Source of the DNA: Candidatus Pacearchaeota archaeon
Lineage (GTDB): Archaea; Nanobdellota; Nanobdellia; Pacearchaeales; GW2011-AR1
NCBI GenBank assembly: GCA_017608305.1
Contig: JAFCGC010000004.1
Location: forward strand, 1-34,911
Direction of reading: 5' to 3'
DNA: 34,911 nt
The translations under genes and the position numbers were made by a program. How positions within the stretch are numbered: the stretch's first letter is position 1; every line of letters begins with the position of its first letter. The notes below the pieces were generated by a model, which saw only the letters and a list, made by a program, of their open reading frames with translations, did not search any database and was not told where the DNA came from. Shown in pieces: positions 7,672 through 15,700 of this stretch.

Positions 7672-8580
7672 ATGATTCAAAACACTTCAAAACTCAAAGA
7701 CAAAATAATTTCTTTTATAAAATTCAAAGGGCCTTGTCTTCCAGTACACATAGCAAAAGAAACAGGAATAAGCATGTTATTTGCCGGGGCTTTTTTATCC
7801 GAACTATTATCAGAAAAAACATTAAAAATTAGCAACACAAAAGTGGGTAATTCTCCCACATATTTTATACCTGGCCAAGAAAATCAATTAGAAAAATTTT
7901 CTAATCACCTCAAAGATAAAGAAAAAGATGCTTTCTTACTTCTCAAAGAAAAAAAGTTCTTAAAAGATAAAGATCAAGAACCTGCAATAAGAGTTGCATT
8001 AAGATCAATAAAAGATTTTGCTATTCCCTTAGAAAAAGATCAATGTCTATATTGGCGTTATTTTACAATTCCAGAAACAGAATTCAAAATACAAGAAAAA
8101 GTTGAAAGACAAGAAAAACCTGAAGAAAAAATTCCTGAACCTCCTGAAAAAATTGCCATCACAAGACCAATTGAAATTGCAAAAACTCCTGCCCTAAACA
8201 TATTTGACAAAACAGAAGAAAAGCCTAAAACAAAAAAAACTATTAAAAAAATTGTTAAAAGAAAACCAGTACAAAAAACAAATGAAAAGTTTTTCAACAA
8301 AGTAAAAGAATTTTTATCTGAAAAATCGATTGAGATCTCAGGGATTGAAGGATTTAGCAAAAATGAATTATTCTTAAAAATAAAAGATTCAGACAATGAA
8401 AAACTTCTTGTTGCATATAATAAAAAAAGAATAACAGAAACAGATATAATCAAAGCCTATAAAAAAGCATCAGAAATAAATCTTCCCTACACAATTTTAA
8501 GTTTAGGAGAACCAGCTAAGAAAATCCAGAACTTCATTGATGCCATAAAAAATCTCGAAGAAATAGATAAGATCAAATAA
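7672..8580 (+). CDS. Winged-helix N-terminal protein with conserved-looking C-terminal alpha/beta domain
   Basis: This 302-residue protein has three parts. Residues about 5-65 look like a winged helix (LPVHIAKETGISMLFAGAFL, then a likely wing near TKVGNSPTYFIPG). Residues about 135-205 are a low-complexity linker rich in Pro, Glu and Lys, with a strongly basic end (KKTIKKIVKRKPVQK). Residues about 208-302 form a compact alpha/beta domain with LFLKIKDSDNEKLLVAYNKK and a possible terminal helix. The alternation of acidic and lysine residues on strands there faintly recalls PD-(D/E)XK nucleases, but I cannot identify a catalytic set. A cytoplasmic DNA- or RNA-binding role is the most that can be inferred. 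It sits between endA and the eS17 gene, among information-processing genes. Confidence 0.7.
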   Translation: MIQNTSKLKDKIISFIKFKGPCLPVHIAKETGISMLFAGAFLSELLSEKTLKISNTKVGNSPTYFIPGQENQLEKFSNHLKDKEKDAFLLLKEKKFLKDKDQEPAIRVALRSIKDFAIPLEKDQCLYWRYFTIPETEFKIQEKVERQEKPEEKIPEPPEKIAITRPIEIAKTPALNIFDKTEEKPKTKKTIKKIVKRKPVQKTNEKFFNKVKEFLSEKSIEISGIEGFSKNELFLKIKDSDNEKLLVAYNKKRITETDIIKAYKKASEINLPYTILSLGEPAKKIQNFIDAIKNLEEIDKIK

Positions 8581-8640
8581 AAACCCTTAAAGGCCTCACA
8601 ATAATACTGAAGCTCAACCTAAAATTTCTTTTACCAAAGA

Positions 8641-8650
8641 ACTTTTAAAC
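8641..8650 (+). promoter_or_regulatory. TATA box of eS17 gene
   Basis: ACTTTTAAAC lies 22-31 bases before the ATG at 8672. Confidence 0.55.
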
Positions 8651-8671
8651 CCTCAACTCTGTTTCTTAACC

Positions 8672-8875
8672 ATGGGAAAAATAAAAACAAAATTAATCAA
8701 AAGATCTTCACATGAGTTTGTGAAAAGAGGGATTGAACCTAACGAAGACTTTGAAAAAAATAAAAAAACTCTAGGAAAAACAATGCCTAGTAAAAAGATC
8801 AGAAATCAAATAGCAGGATATTTATCGAGATTAAAAAAACAAGAGAAAAAATCTGTTCTCCCACTAGCAGAATAA
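8672..8875 (+). CDS. rps17e: Ribosomal protein eS17 (S17e)
   Basis: This 67-residue, basic protein is a small-subunit ribosomal component found in archaea and eukaryotes but not bacteria. The N-terminus MGKIKTKLIKRSSHEFV and the segment SKKIRNQIAGYLSRLKK are the family's recognisable parts. The length matches archaeal S17e. Its TAA (8873-8875) directly abuts the convergent stop of the small membrane protein at 8876, leaving no intergenic space. Confidence 0.92.
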   Translation: MGKIKTKLIKRSSHEFVKRGIEPNEDFEKNKKTLGKTMPSKKIRNQIAGYLSRLKKQEKKSVLPLAE

Positions 8876-9070
8876 TTATTTTTTCTTCTTTAATAATTTC
8901 TTTATTTCTTCTAGATTCTTATTAATTTGTTCTACTTGTTTATTTTTCTTCTTATTAAGAAACATATTAATTATATTGAAAATAACATAAAATATAATTG
9001 CCCATCCAAGAGCCTTAAAAAGAGTTAGTAATCCAGATGGAATTGCATATATTAAATCTTCACCTGCCAT
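8876..9070 (-). CDS. Small single-span membrane protein with basic coiled-coil tail
   Basis: This 64-residue protein is not recognised. Residues about 8-38 are hydrophobic (ALGWAIIFYVIFNIINMFL) and form one or possibly two short membrane helices. The remainder is a lysine-rich amphipathic helix (QVEQINKNLEEIKKLLKKKK), presumably cytoplasmic. The gene is convergent with, and directly abuts, the eS17 gene. Its start lies about 50 bases from the divergent tRNA(CAU) gene, with AT-rich promoter sequence between. Confidence 0.65.
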   Translation of the reverse strand: MAGEDLIYAIPSGLLTLFKALGWAIIFYVIFNIINMFLNKKKNKQVEQINKNLEEIKKLLKKKK

Positions 9071-9090
9071 ATGTAATTTAATAAAGAAGA

Positions 9091-9101
9091 GTTTTTAAAT
9101 A
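9091..9101 (+). promoter_or_regulatory. TATA box of tRNA(CAU)
   Basis: GTTTTTAAATA lies 20-30 bases before the first base of the tRNA at 9121. This is the usual archaeal spacing for a tRNA with no 5' leader. Confidence 0.6.
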
Positions 9102-9120
9102 CTTTTTTTCTTTTAATTCC

Positions 9121-9192
9121 GGCTGCATAGTTCAGTGGTGGAACGCCTGTCTCATGAGCAGGAGGTCCTGGGTTCAACTCCCAGTGCAGCCA
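9121..9192 (+). tRNA. tRNA with anticodon CAU (Met elongator likely; Ile2 possible)
   Basis: A full cloverleaf can be drawn. The acceptor stem is GGCTGCA with TGCAGCC and discriminator A at 9192, the D stem is GTTC/GAAC, and the anticodon stem is CCTGT/GCAGG around loop CTCATGA (anticodon CAT at 9153-9155). The variable loop is AGGTC and the T stem is CTGGG/CCCAG with TTCAACT. CCA is not encoded. The anticodon stem lacks the three consecutive G-C pairs of initiator tRNA, so it is elongator Met or the Ile2 tRNA that needs anticodon modification. Its 3' half is overlapped antisense by the homing endonuclease gene. Confidence 0.93.
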
Positions 9193-9961
9193 TTTTATTT
9201 TTAAGTGCAAGATTAATAGAATCTCTAATTAATTTATGTTTTAAAACTCCTAGTCCTTTTATTGAAAAAGAATACTCTTTTTCATATTCCAAAAAATGAA
9301 AAAACTTCCTCTCTTGTTTAGGGTTGATAAATCCTATGATTTCTTTAAAAAGTAACAGGTTTTTCATTCCATTAAATTGAAATCTATATCTATCTTGAAA
9401 GGTTTTCCATTTAGGATTAGGTTTTGATTTTGATTTATAATAAGCCCCATTCATACCTCTAGAAATTAAATAATCATAAATTTGTTTCAAAAAAGATTTA
9501 TGTATAACTGAAGCCTCTATTCTGGGATAATATTTATTAGGATTTTTAGTTAAAACCAAACTACCATCAGTAGCAAAAAATCCTTGAACAATGTACTTAA
9601 TTAAATGTCTATGATAAAAATAATTTGGAATACCTAATTTCTGCCCTTTTTTTCCAACAGGAAACCCAACCTCTTTTAGTCTATGAAATAAAATCTTGTC
9701 GCAAAAATTAAGCTCAATCTTTCCTTGATCTACCCTCTCTCTAATTGGGGTATGTTTAGAACCTTTCCTGAAAAAATCAATTAAAGGAACAATAATAGAA
9801 TTGTAAAAAGGTTTATCATCATAGTAGTTTCCAGAAATTGAAACAAAATAACAAGAATATCCCCTCTTATTTATATGTTTACTAAGACACCCCTCCCCTA
9901 CCATTATTCCAAACAACAAAGCCAACTTCTGTGCCTCATTAAAAGAGTCTAGATTAAACAT
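9152..9961 (-). CDS. LAGLIDADG homing endonuclease ending inside tRNA(CAU), antisense
   Basis: The 269-residue protein has two LAGLIDADG-type helices: LALLFGIMVGEGCLS at about 13-27 and IVQGFFATDGSLVL at about 124-137. This is the single-chain, two-motif form that makes a site-specific double-strand cut. Acidic residues end both motifs (GEG, TDG), so both active-site positions look intact. The last 13 codons (MAALGVEPRTSCS) and the TGA stop are read from the reverse complement of the tRNA 3' half, with the stop falling in the anticodon loop. The tRNA is intact and has no intron, so this is a free-standing endonuclease inserted next to, and using, a tRNA gene. A TATA-like minus-strand AT tract lies about 25-35 bases upstream. 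Confidence 0.88.
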   Translation of the reverse strand: MFNLDSFNEAQKLALLFGIMVGEGCLSKHINKRGYSCYFVSISGNYYDDKPFYNSIIVPLIDFFRKGSKHTPIRERVDQGKIELNFCDKILFHRLKEVGFPVGKKGQKLGIPNYFYHRHLIKYIVQGFFATDGSLVLTKNPNKYYPRIEASVIHKSFLKQIYDYLISRGMNGAYYKSKSKPNPKWKTFQDRYRFQFNGMKNLLLFKEIIGFINPKQERKFFHFLEYEKEYSFSIKGLGVLKHKLIRDSINLALKNKMAALGVEPRTSCS

Positions 9962-10022
9962 AATAAAATATAGATAAAAAAATATATAATATTTAGTAAC
10001 CTCTTAAAAGTTAAAAGATTAT

Positions 10023-10385
10023 TCATTCCTTCTTTTCAACAGAAATATTATACCCATCATTGTTTTTTCTTGGTAAGATATGAAAGTGAACATGATTAAC
10101 AACTTGTCCAGCACAAGAAAAATTATTATTAACCACATTAAAACCATCTACCTTAAACCTTTTGATTAGTTCTAAAGAAGTTTTTTTAATACAATCTAAT
10201 AACTCAGACCCGAGAGTATTTGGAAGATCTAAAACATTTTCAAAATGTTTTTTTGAAATAACCAAAGCATGACCTTTTATCTGAGGAGCAGCATCAAAAA
10301 TAGAAAAAAAGTTATCATTTTCATAGATTCTATCAGAAGGGATTTTTTTCTTTGCTATCTTACAAAAAATACACTCTTTCAACAT
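10023..10385 (-). CDS. HIT-family nucleotide hydrolase (Hint-like)
   Basis: This 120-residue protein has the histidine-triad signature HVHFHILP (H98, H100, H102), whose histidines attack nucleotide phosphates. A CIFC pair at 5-8, plus later histidines, is the zinc site often present in Hint-type proteins. The N-terminal pattern (IFCKIAKKKIPSDRIYEND) and GHALVISKKHF are typical. Substrates in this family include AMP-lysine-type phosphoramidates and diadenosine polyphosphates; the exact one cannot be told. It is a monocistronic-looking gene between the homing endonuclease and the lysine-rich protein. Confidence 0.9.
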   Translation of the reverse strand: MLKECIFCKIAKKKIPSDRIYENDNFFSIFDAAPQIKGHALVISKKHFENVLDLPNTLGSELLDCIKKTSLELIKRFKVDGFNVVNNNFSCAGQVVNHVHFHILPRKNNDGYNISVEKKE

Positions 10386-10474
10386 AAGTAAACTAATAAA
10401 GAAAGAGTTTAAAAATTTTATCTAAAGAACTAGAAGTATAACTAAGAAAAATAAAAATAAAAATAAAACTATTA

Positions 10475-10666
10475 TTATCTTCTCTTTTTTTTCTTTACAA
10501 CTTTCTTCTTTTTCTTTACAACTTTCTTCTTTTTCTTTACAACTTTCTTCTTAACTTTTTTATTAACAGCAGCCTTTTTCTTCAATTTTTCAAGTTGTTT
10601 TATCTCCTTTTTAAGGCTCTTTATCTTAGCTGCAAATTGTTTTGGTGTCTTAGGTTTTTTTGCCAT
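10475..10666 (-). CDS. Lysine-rich mini-protein
   Basis: This 63-residue protein is about half lysine. Residues 1-35 could form an amphipathic helix (FAAKIKSLKKEIKQLEKLKK). Residues about 35-63 are KKVVKKKKK-type repeats. It has no membrane segment and no fold I recognise. The extreme basic charge suggests nucleic-acid binding, as in histone-H1-like tails, but that is inference. Its 3' half contains 54 bases identical to the TFE tail. A stretch resembling a weak Shine-Dalgarno (minus strand AGAGGTG) lies 8-14 bases before the ATG. Confidence 0.6.
   Translation of the reverse strand: MAKKPKTPKQFAAKIKSLKKEIKQLEKLKKKAAVNKKVKKKVVKKKKKVVKKKKKVVKKKKRR
10508..10561. repeat. 54-bp repeat, copy 2 (lysine-rich coding repeat)
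   Basis: This copy is identical to 76-129 and offset from it by 10,432 bases. The copies are in the same orientation and reading frame in two unrelated genes. Confidence 0.9.
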
Positions 10667-10746
10667 ATTTCACCTCTCTTTTTAATTAACAATATAAAGA
10701 AATCTTTGTTTAAAAACTTTTCTTGTAAAAATTTTTATCAAAAAAG

Positions 10747-12213
10747 TTAAACGACCAATCTTCCTATCCGCTCAAATTCAATTTTACCGTCGATTAAATC
10801 CTTCAATTTCTCTTTAAGTTGAGAAATTTTTATCCTAATTTGTTTTTTAGTATCTCTATCTCTAATAGTAACATCATTTTTCCTTAAACTTTCTTCATCA
10901 ATAGTTACACAATAAGGAGTTCCTATTTCATCATTTCTTGCATATCTTCTTCCAATGCTTCCTGACCGATCATAAACCACATTTAAATCTTGTTTTAAAT
11001 CTTTAACAATTTGATCGGCGAATTTTTCAAATTTTTTTTTCTTTACAATAGGAAAAATCGCTGCCTTAATCGGGGCTAATCTAGGATTTAGTTTTAATAC
11101 AACATTGTTTCTATTTCCACTATAAAAAAAATTATCAAACATAAAAACAAGAAAAGCTCTTTCAACTCCCAAACTAGGTTCAGACACAACATAAGGCATA
11201 ATTTTCTTATTTGTTTCTTGATCTACAATTTTTAGATCTTTTTTTGAAAATTTCTCGTGTTGAGTTAAATCAAAATTTCCTCTATCTGCAATTCCCTCTA
11301 GTTCTTTCCATCCAAAAGGAAATTTATATTCAAGATCCCAACAATCAGTTGAATAATGGGCTAACTCATTTGGATTGTGTTGTCTTATCCTAAAATTATT
11401 TGGATTTGCTCCCAAATTCTTAAACCAAAGAAATTCTTGAGCCAACCAATATGCATGCCAAGGATTCTTTATTATTCTTTTTTTCAAGGCATCTTTAAAA
11501 TTCATCTTAATAGGTTCTTTATTTTTTTCTTGATCGCTAGAAGAATAAACCAAAATTTTTTCATTAGGAATCTTATATGGTAAATCTTGTTTAGGTTTAA
11601 TAAAATACTCAATTTCCATTTGTTCAAACTCTCTAGACCTAAATAGAAAATCCCTGGGAGCAATCTCATTTCTGAAAGTCTTTCCAACTTGTGCAATTCC
11701 AAAAGGAAGTTTCATTCTTGCACTCTCTTGAACAGATTTAAAATTAGTAAAAATCAACTGAGCTGTCTCAGGTCTTAAATAAGATTCTTCTCCCCCAACT
11801 CGTATCTTAAACATCAATTCAAACTCTTTTGCATTTTTCTCATCATATTCTCCCCCACAATCACACTTAACTTTACCGATTTCACTTTTATCAATCTTAT
11901 TTGGCTTTTTACATTTCTTGCATACAACAAAAATATCACTAAAACTATCTAAATGGCCTGAAGCCTTCCATACTTTAGGGTGAGTTATTATACTTCCATC
12001 AATTCCAACAATATCTTCTCTTTGAACCACATGAAATTTCCACCACTGTTTTTTAATATTATTTTTTAATTCAACTCCTAAATGGCCAAAATCCCAAAAT
12101 CCTGCAAAACCTCCATAAAGATCTCCAGATTGATACACAAATCCCCTTCTTTTGCAAAAAATAGCCAAATCCTCAATTGAAATTTTTTTAGGCTCTAGTT
12201 TATCAATTTTCAT
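10747..12213 (-). CDS. glyS: Glycyl-tRNA synthetase, alpha2 (archaeal/eukaryotic) type
   Basis: This class II enzyme charges tRNA-Gly and is read as 488 residues from ATG 12213. Near the N-terminus is FVYQSGDLYGGFAGFWDFG. A CxxC...CxC insertion (CKKCKK, then KCDCGG) suggests a zinc knuckle. Further motifs are YLRPETAQLIF, motif 2 in FRNEIAPRDFLFRSREFEQ, and motif 3 in SEPSLGVERAF. The C-terminus carries the anticodon-binding domain. No Shine-Dalgarno precedes ATG 12213. Instead, an in-phase frame extends 63 codons upstream to ATG 12402, which has a strong Shine-Dalgarno, but it contains one TAA. The native start is therefore uncertain: 12213 by reinitiation or an internal promoter, or 12402 if the TAA is a sequencing error. 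Confidence 0.93.
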   Translation of the reverse strand: MKIDKLEPKKISIEDLAIFCKRRGFVYQSGDLYGGFAGFWDFGHLGVELKNNIKKQWWKFHVVQREDIVGIDGSIITHPKVWKASGHLDSFSDIFVVCKKCKKPNKIDKSEIGKVKCDCGGEYDEKNAKEFELMFKIRVGGEESYLRPETAQLIFTNFKSVQESARMKLPFGIAQVGKTFRNEIAPRDFLFRSREFEQMEIEYFIKPKQDLPYKIPNEKILVYSSSDQEKNKEPIKMNFKDALKKRIIKNPWHAYWLAQEFLWFKNLGANPNNFRIRQHNPNELAHYSTDCWDLEYKFPFGWKELEGIADRGNFDLTQHEKFSKKDLKIVDQETNKKIMPYVVSEPSLGVERAFLVFMFDNFFYSGNRNNVVLKLNPRLAPIKAAIFPIVKKKKFEKFADQIVKDLKQDLNVVYDRSGSIGRRYARNDEIGTPYCVTIDEESLRKNDVTIRDRDTKKQIRIKISQLKEKLKDLIDGKIEFERIGRLVV

Positions 12214-12402
12214 TTTATCTTTTTTATTTATTTTCCCTCTGTCTAACTCTTTAATTATTTCCTTTGCCCTTTTTTCAGCCTGTGCTTTGTTTTTTCCTAA
12301 TTAACCTAAACAAACAGACTTAACCTTATCTCCAACTCTTTTAGATTTTCTCAAATAATAATACTCTTTTCCATAAACTTTTTGTTTCGCAATATAAACC
12401 AT
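12214..12402 (-). pseudogene. In-frame N-terminal extension of GlyRS (or separate 33-codon ORF) interrupted by TAA
   Basis: From ATG 12402 the frame reads MVYIAKQKVYGKEYYYLRKS and continues to a TAA at 12303-12301. After the TAA it continues open (LGKNKAQAEKRAKEIIKELD) straight into GlyRS M1 in the same phase. The first part resembles a small domain I associate with archaeal and transposase N-termini whose consensus runs about here as LGYLGK. The TAA falls where that Tyr (TAT or TAC) would be, so one base change would restore a 551-residue protein. As it stands the translated product is a 33-residue peptide. The options are a nonsense mutation, a sequencing error, or a deliberate short upstream ORF controlling glyS. 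Confidence 0.55.
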
Positions 12403-12540
12403 TGAAAACCTCCTGCGGGTTTGGTTTGTCATCTTGACTAACCAGCTAGAGTAGGATATCTACTCTTGTCTTCGATCCAGCATCCTAGAGTTTCTTTTAA
12501 TGCCTTCTAGGGAAACTCGATGAAAACAACTCACTACAAT
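12403..12540 (-). ncRNA. Structured 5' leader of glyS transcript (candidate cis-regulatory RNA)
   Basis: On the minus strand a roughly 135-base untranslated leader separates the predicted transcript start from ATG 12402. It can form GAGTTTC/GAAACTC (12512-12518 with 12488-12494). Its loop bases 12507-12511 can also pair with 12484-12488, giving an H-type pseudoknot. A 7-bp hairpin with a 5-base loop follows at 12448-12466, then a hairpin at 12423-12443 with one mismatch, then the Shine-Dalgarno. Most genes here look leaderless, so a long folded leader before an aminoacyl-tRNA synthetase suggests translational or termination control. No known riboswitch class was recognised. Confidence 0.5.
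12408..12413 (-). promoter_or_regulatory. Strong Shine-Dalgarno site for ATG 12402
   Basis: GGAGGT lies five bases before ATG 12402 on the minus strand. It is one of only two strong Shine-Dalgarno sites seen in the window and fixes 12402 as a real initiation site. Part of it can pair with AAACC (12422-12418) in a small hairpin. Confidence 0.8.
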
Positions 12541-12560
12541 ATATTTACTAACTACAAAAC

Positions 12561-12570
12561 TATATAAATC
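12561..12570 (-). promoter_or_regulatory. TATA box for glyS leader transcript
   Basis: GATTTATATA on the minus strand predicts a transcript start near 12537-12541. It faces away from the surface-protein promoter, and the 29-bp repeats begin seven bases upstream of it. Confidence 0.5.
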
Positions 12571-12576
12571 TTTTGA

Positions 12577-12663
12577 TATACACTACATTTTTTAACAATA
12601 AAGGCTATACACTACATTTTTTAACAATAAAGGCTATACACTACATTTTTTAACAATAAAGGC
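12577..12663. repeat. Three perfect 29-bp tandem repeats in a divergent promoter region
   Basis: Units are 12577-12605, 12606-12634 and 12635-12663, with a 7-base start of a fourth at 12664. Each unit begins TATACACTACA and ends AATAAAGGC. There are no spacers and no clear dyad. The array lies between the minus-strand glyS TATA box and the plus-strand surface-protein TATA box. Confidence 0.95.
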
Positions 12664-12664
12664 T

Positions 12665-12717
12665 ATACACACATAGTAAGTAAGCTTTATAAGGAATAAT
12701 ACACACATAGTAAGTAA
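12665..12717. repeat. Two 19-bp direct repeats flanking the promoter of the 12717 gene
   Basis: ATACACACATAGTAAGTAA occurs at 12665-12683 and again at 12699-12717, where its last base is the A of the start codon. The TATA box lies between the copies. A related AATAAGTAATT precedes the start codon of the paralogue at 27921. Confidence 0.9.
12685..12692 (+). promoter_or_regulatory. TATA box of HTH-tailed surface protein 1
   Basis: CTTTATAA lies 25-32 bases before the ATG at 12717, between the two 19-bp repeats. The spacing implies a leaderless mRNA. Confidence 0.5.
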
Positions 12718-15700
12718 TGGGAAGGGGTCATGTAGCAAAAGCTACAATAGTAGAACTGCAAAATAAAATAGCTCTTGCTAAAAAACAAAAAAAACAATTA
12801 ATTCTATATATTCATAAACTCAAGAAAAAATACTCTCAACAACAAATTTCTTATTCAAAATACATAGAAATTTTGTATAAAAGAGTAAATGGAAAAAATA
12901 TCAAACAATGGATTGATTATTATGATGATTACATAAAAGAATGTGAAAAATTAATCCAAAAACAAAAATCCCAATTAATAAAAAATAAAACTCAAAATTG
13001 GGTGTTAATATTTGGTTTATTATTTATTCTACTAACAGCTGCTTATTATATTGACTCTAGATACACAGGATTTGCCATAGGAGATAATCTAACTGAAACT
13101 CTAATCAATGAAACTAATTTTACAATTCCGGAACAAAATATTACAGAAACATCAGAAATCAATATTACTGAAAATATCACTGAATCTGAAGAGCTTGAAA
13201 TTTCTGAAGATATTCAAACCGAAGAAAAAGAGGTTCCTGAAGACCTTGAAGAAGTGATCCCTTCTCAAGAACTTCCAGGTGATCAACCTGATCAAGAACA
13301 GGAACCTCTTGAAGAAAAAGATCTCACAATTGAAACAATTCAATATACAGCCATTCTAGGCCAGCCAGTTAAATGGAAAAAACACATTGAATTAAACAAA
13401 CCAGAAAAAATCAAAATTGAATTGCCTCAACAAGCTGAAAACATAACAATAAACAAAAAAATAAAAGAACTACAAAAAAAAGAAATTCCAGATCAAGAAA
13501 TAATTGAAATAACTCTAGATGAAAATGAGACACAACTTGAAATTGAATATGAAACTCCTGCACCTTATGCAATAGAAGAAGACACAGCTACAGGGAAAAA
13601 AGTAAAAATTATTGGGCCAACATCAATTCATTATGAAAATGTTTTAATTTATACAGAATTAAATGAAAATCTTAATATAAAAAATCCTTCTAAAGTAAAA
13701 ATATTTTGGGAAGAACAAAATCAATATATTCCAATTCAAAATATTGAAGATCTAAATTCAAATGGGATTTATGATTATATTGAATTTATTGCACCTCATC
13801 TAAGTAATCAAACTTTTAGAATTATTTTAATAACAAAAGCAGAATATTTAGATTCAAATCGAACATTTCTAAACAATATCTATGATGAGGTTAAAGAACT
13901 AGACAATATTTGGAGTGAGGAAATCCCTTCTTCTCATTATGTGAGGGCAACCTTTGAAGAAAATTTAACTTCTGAAAATGATATAACTGTTTATCCAAGA
14001 ATTATTTCAGGGAATCCCATAATTGAAGTTTATGAATTTAATGACACAGAACTTATTGCAGAATTTGAAAACCTAAACAACAACCAATACAATAAAGTTT
14101 TTTTAACAAATTTAATTTCAGAATCCCAAGATGTTTTTGACTTAAGAGTTGTTGGAGGAAGTATTGAATTTGATCATATTATTGATCCCTTAACAGAATT
14201 ATTCTATGATGGTGGAGAAATAGCAGATGGGTGGGTGGCTGGAGATACTACTTGTCCAAGTAACCCTTGGGATACATGTTCTCAAGGCTCTGATAGTGGG
14301 GGGACACTTTATGGAGCAACAACACTACATTATGATGGGGCTCAAAGCATTCGATTTGAAGAAAGCGCGAATGCATATTTAACTAAAACAATTGATACAA
14401 GAGGATATGAAGAAGTTAATTTATCATTTTGTTGGGCACAAGATAATCTTGATGCTAGTGAAACAGGAACAATTTCAGTAGATGGGGTTGTCCTTGATAC
14501 TATTTCACGTGCAGATCCAAGCACTGATAATGCATGGGAATGTATGGAATGGGCTTTAATTGCAAATGAAGACCTTGTTCCTAGTGCTACTACTATATTT
14601 AGATTTGATATGGGAAATAATGGTGCATTTGAAGGCAACGAAGAAGTTTTTATAGATTTATTCAATGTAACAGGACATAATGCTCCAGATTTAATAAAAC
14701 CAGACCTAACAATAACTTTTCCAAACAACAACACAAACTGGAGTGATAATTTACTTGATGTAAATTTCACTGCAAATGATGAGACAGAATTATTCAATTG
14801 TTGGTACTCAAATGATACTTATTCAGTTAATACAACAATTGATTGTGGGGGAAATATAACAACTCTTACTTGGACAGAAGGTCAACATAATGTAACTGTT
14901 TGGGCCAACGATACTGCAGGAAATATAAATCAAACTTCAATTAAATTCACAATTGACTTGACAAATCCTTCACTAACAATACTTTCTCCTTTAAATAACA
15001 CCCACCATACAAATTCTAATCATGACATAAACTATACTGTTGGAGATATAAATCTAGAAACATGCTGGTGGTCAAATGACTCTTACACAAAAAACAACAC
15101 CATAACTTGTGGAGAAAATATCACAACAGTTGTGTGGATAGATGGTCAACATAATTTTACAATATGGACAAATGATTCTGCAGGAAATCAAAACCAAACC
15201 TCAATTAATTTTACAATAACAGGAGACTCCTCCCCAGAAATTGTTGCAGTATATAATGCAACAATGACAGATGTTTCTTCTGGATTAAACTCAGGACCAT
15301 TTAAAACAAGTGTTTTAATTAATTTTTCAGTCACAGATATAGATGGTGTTGAAGATATTAATATCAGTACAGCATTAATAAACTTTACAAAAACAGATGA
15401 AGATATTAGGCAAAACACAAGCTGTGCTGTTATAGATTGGACTGGAACCAATGCTAATTTTACATGTAATATTACAATGTGGTGGTGGGATTCATCAGGA
15501 ACATGGGCAATAGGTGCATATATTGAAGATAATAGCAGTAATGCGCATTCAAACATTTCAGCAGATTTTCAAGTAGGACAAACAATTGGATTTGAATTAA
15601 GTCCTGGAAATTTAACTTGGTCAACTCTTAGCCCTGGATCTTATAATCAAACTGCAAGTAATAATCCTTTATTATTAAACAACACAGGAAATAAAGACAT

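Noticed and set aside
9193-9961. Intron in tRNA(CAU) encoding the endonuclease
   Set aside because: The tRNA is contiguous and complete at 9121-9192; the endonuclease lies outside it on the opposite strand.
3612-12402. Reassignment of TAA to a sense codon
   Set aside because: TAA ends most intact genes here (eS17, EndA, AlaRS, the antitoxin), so a genome-wide reassignment is excluded; two local interruptions are better explained by mutation or sequence error.
12577-12663. CRISPR array
   Set aside because: The three 29-bp units are directly tandem with no spacers and no cas gene is present.
14342-15556. Antisense ORFs of 120-150 codons under the surface-protein genes
   Set aside because: They mirror the skewed codons of the sense genes, lack promoters or known domains, and look like composition shadows.
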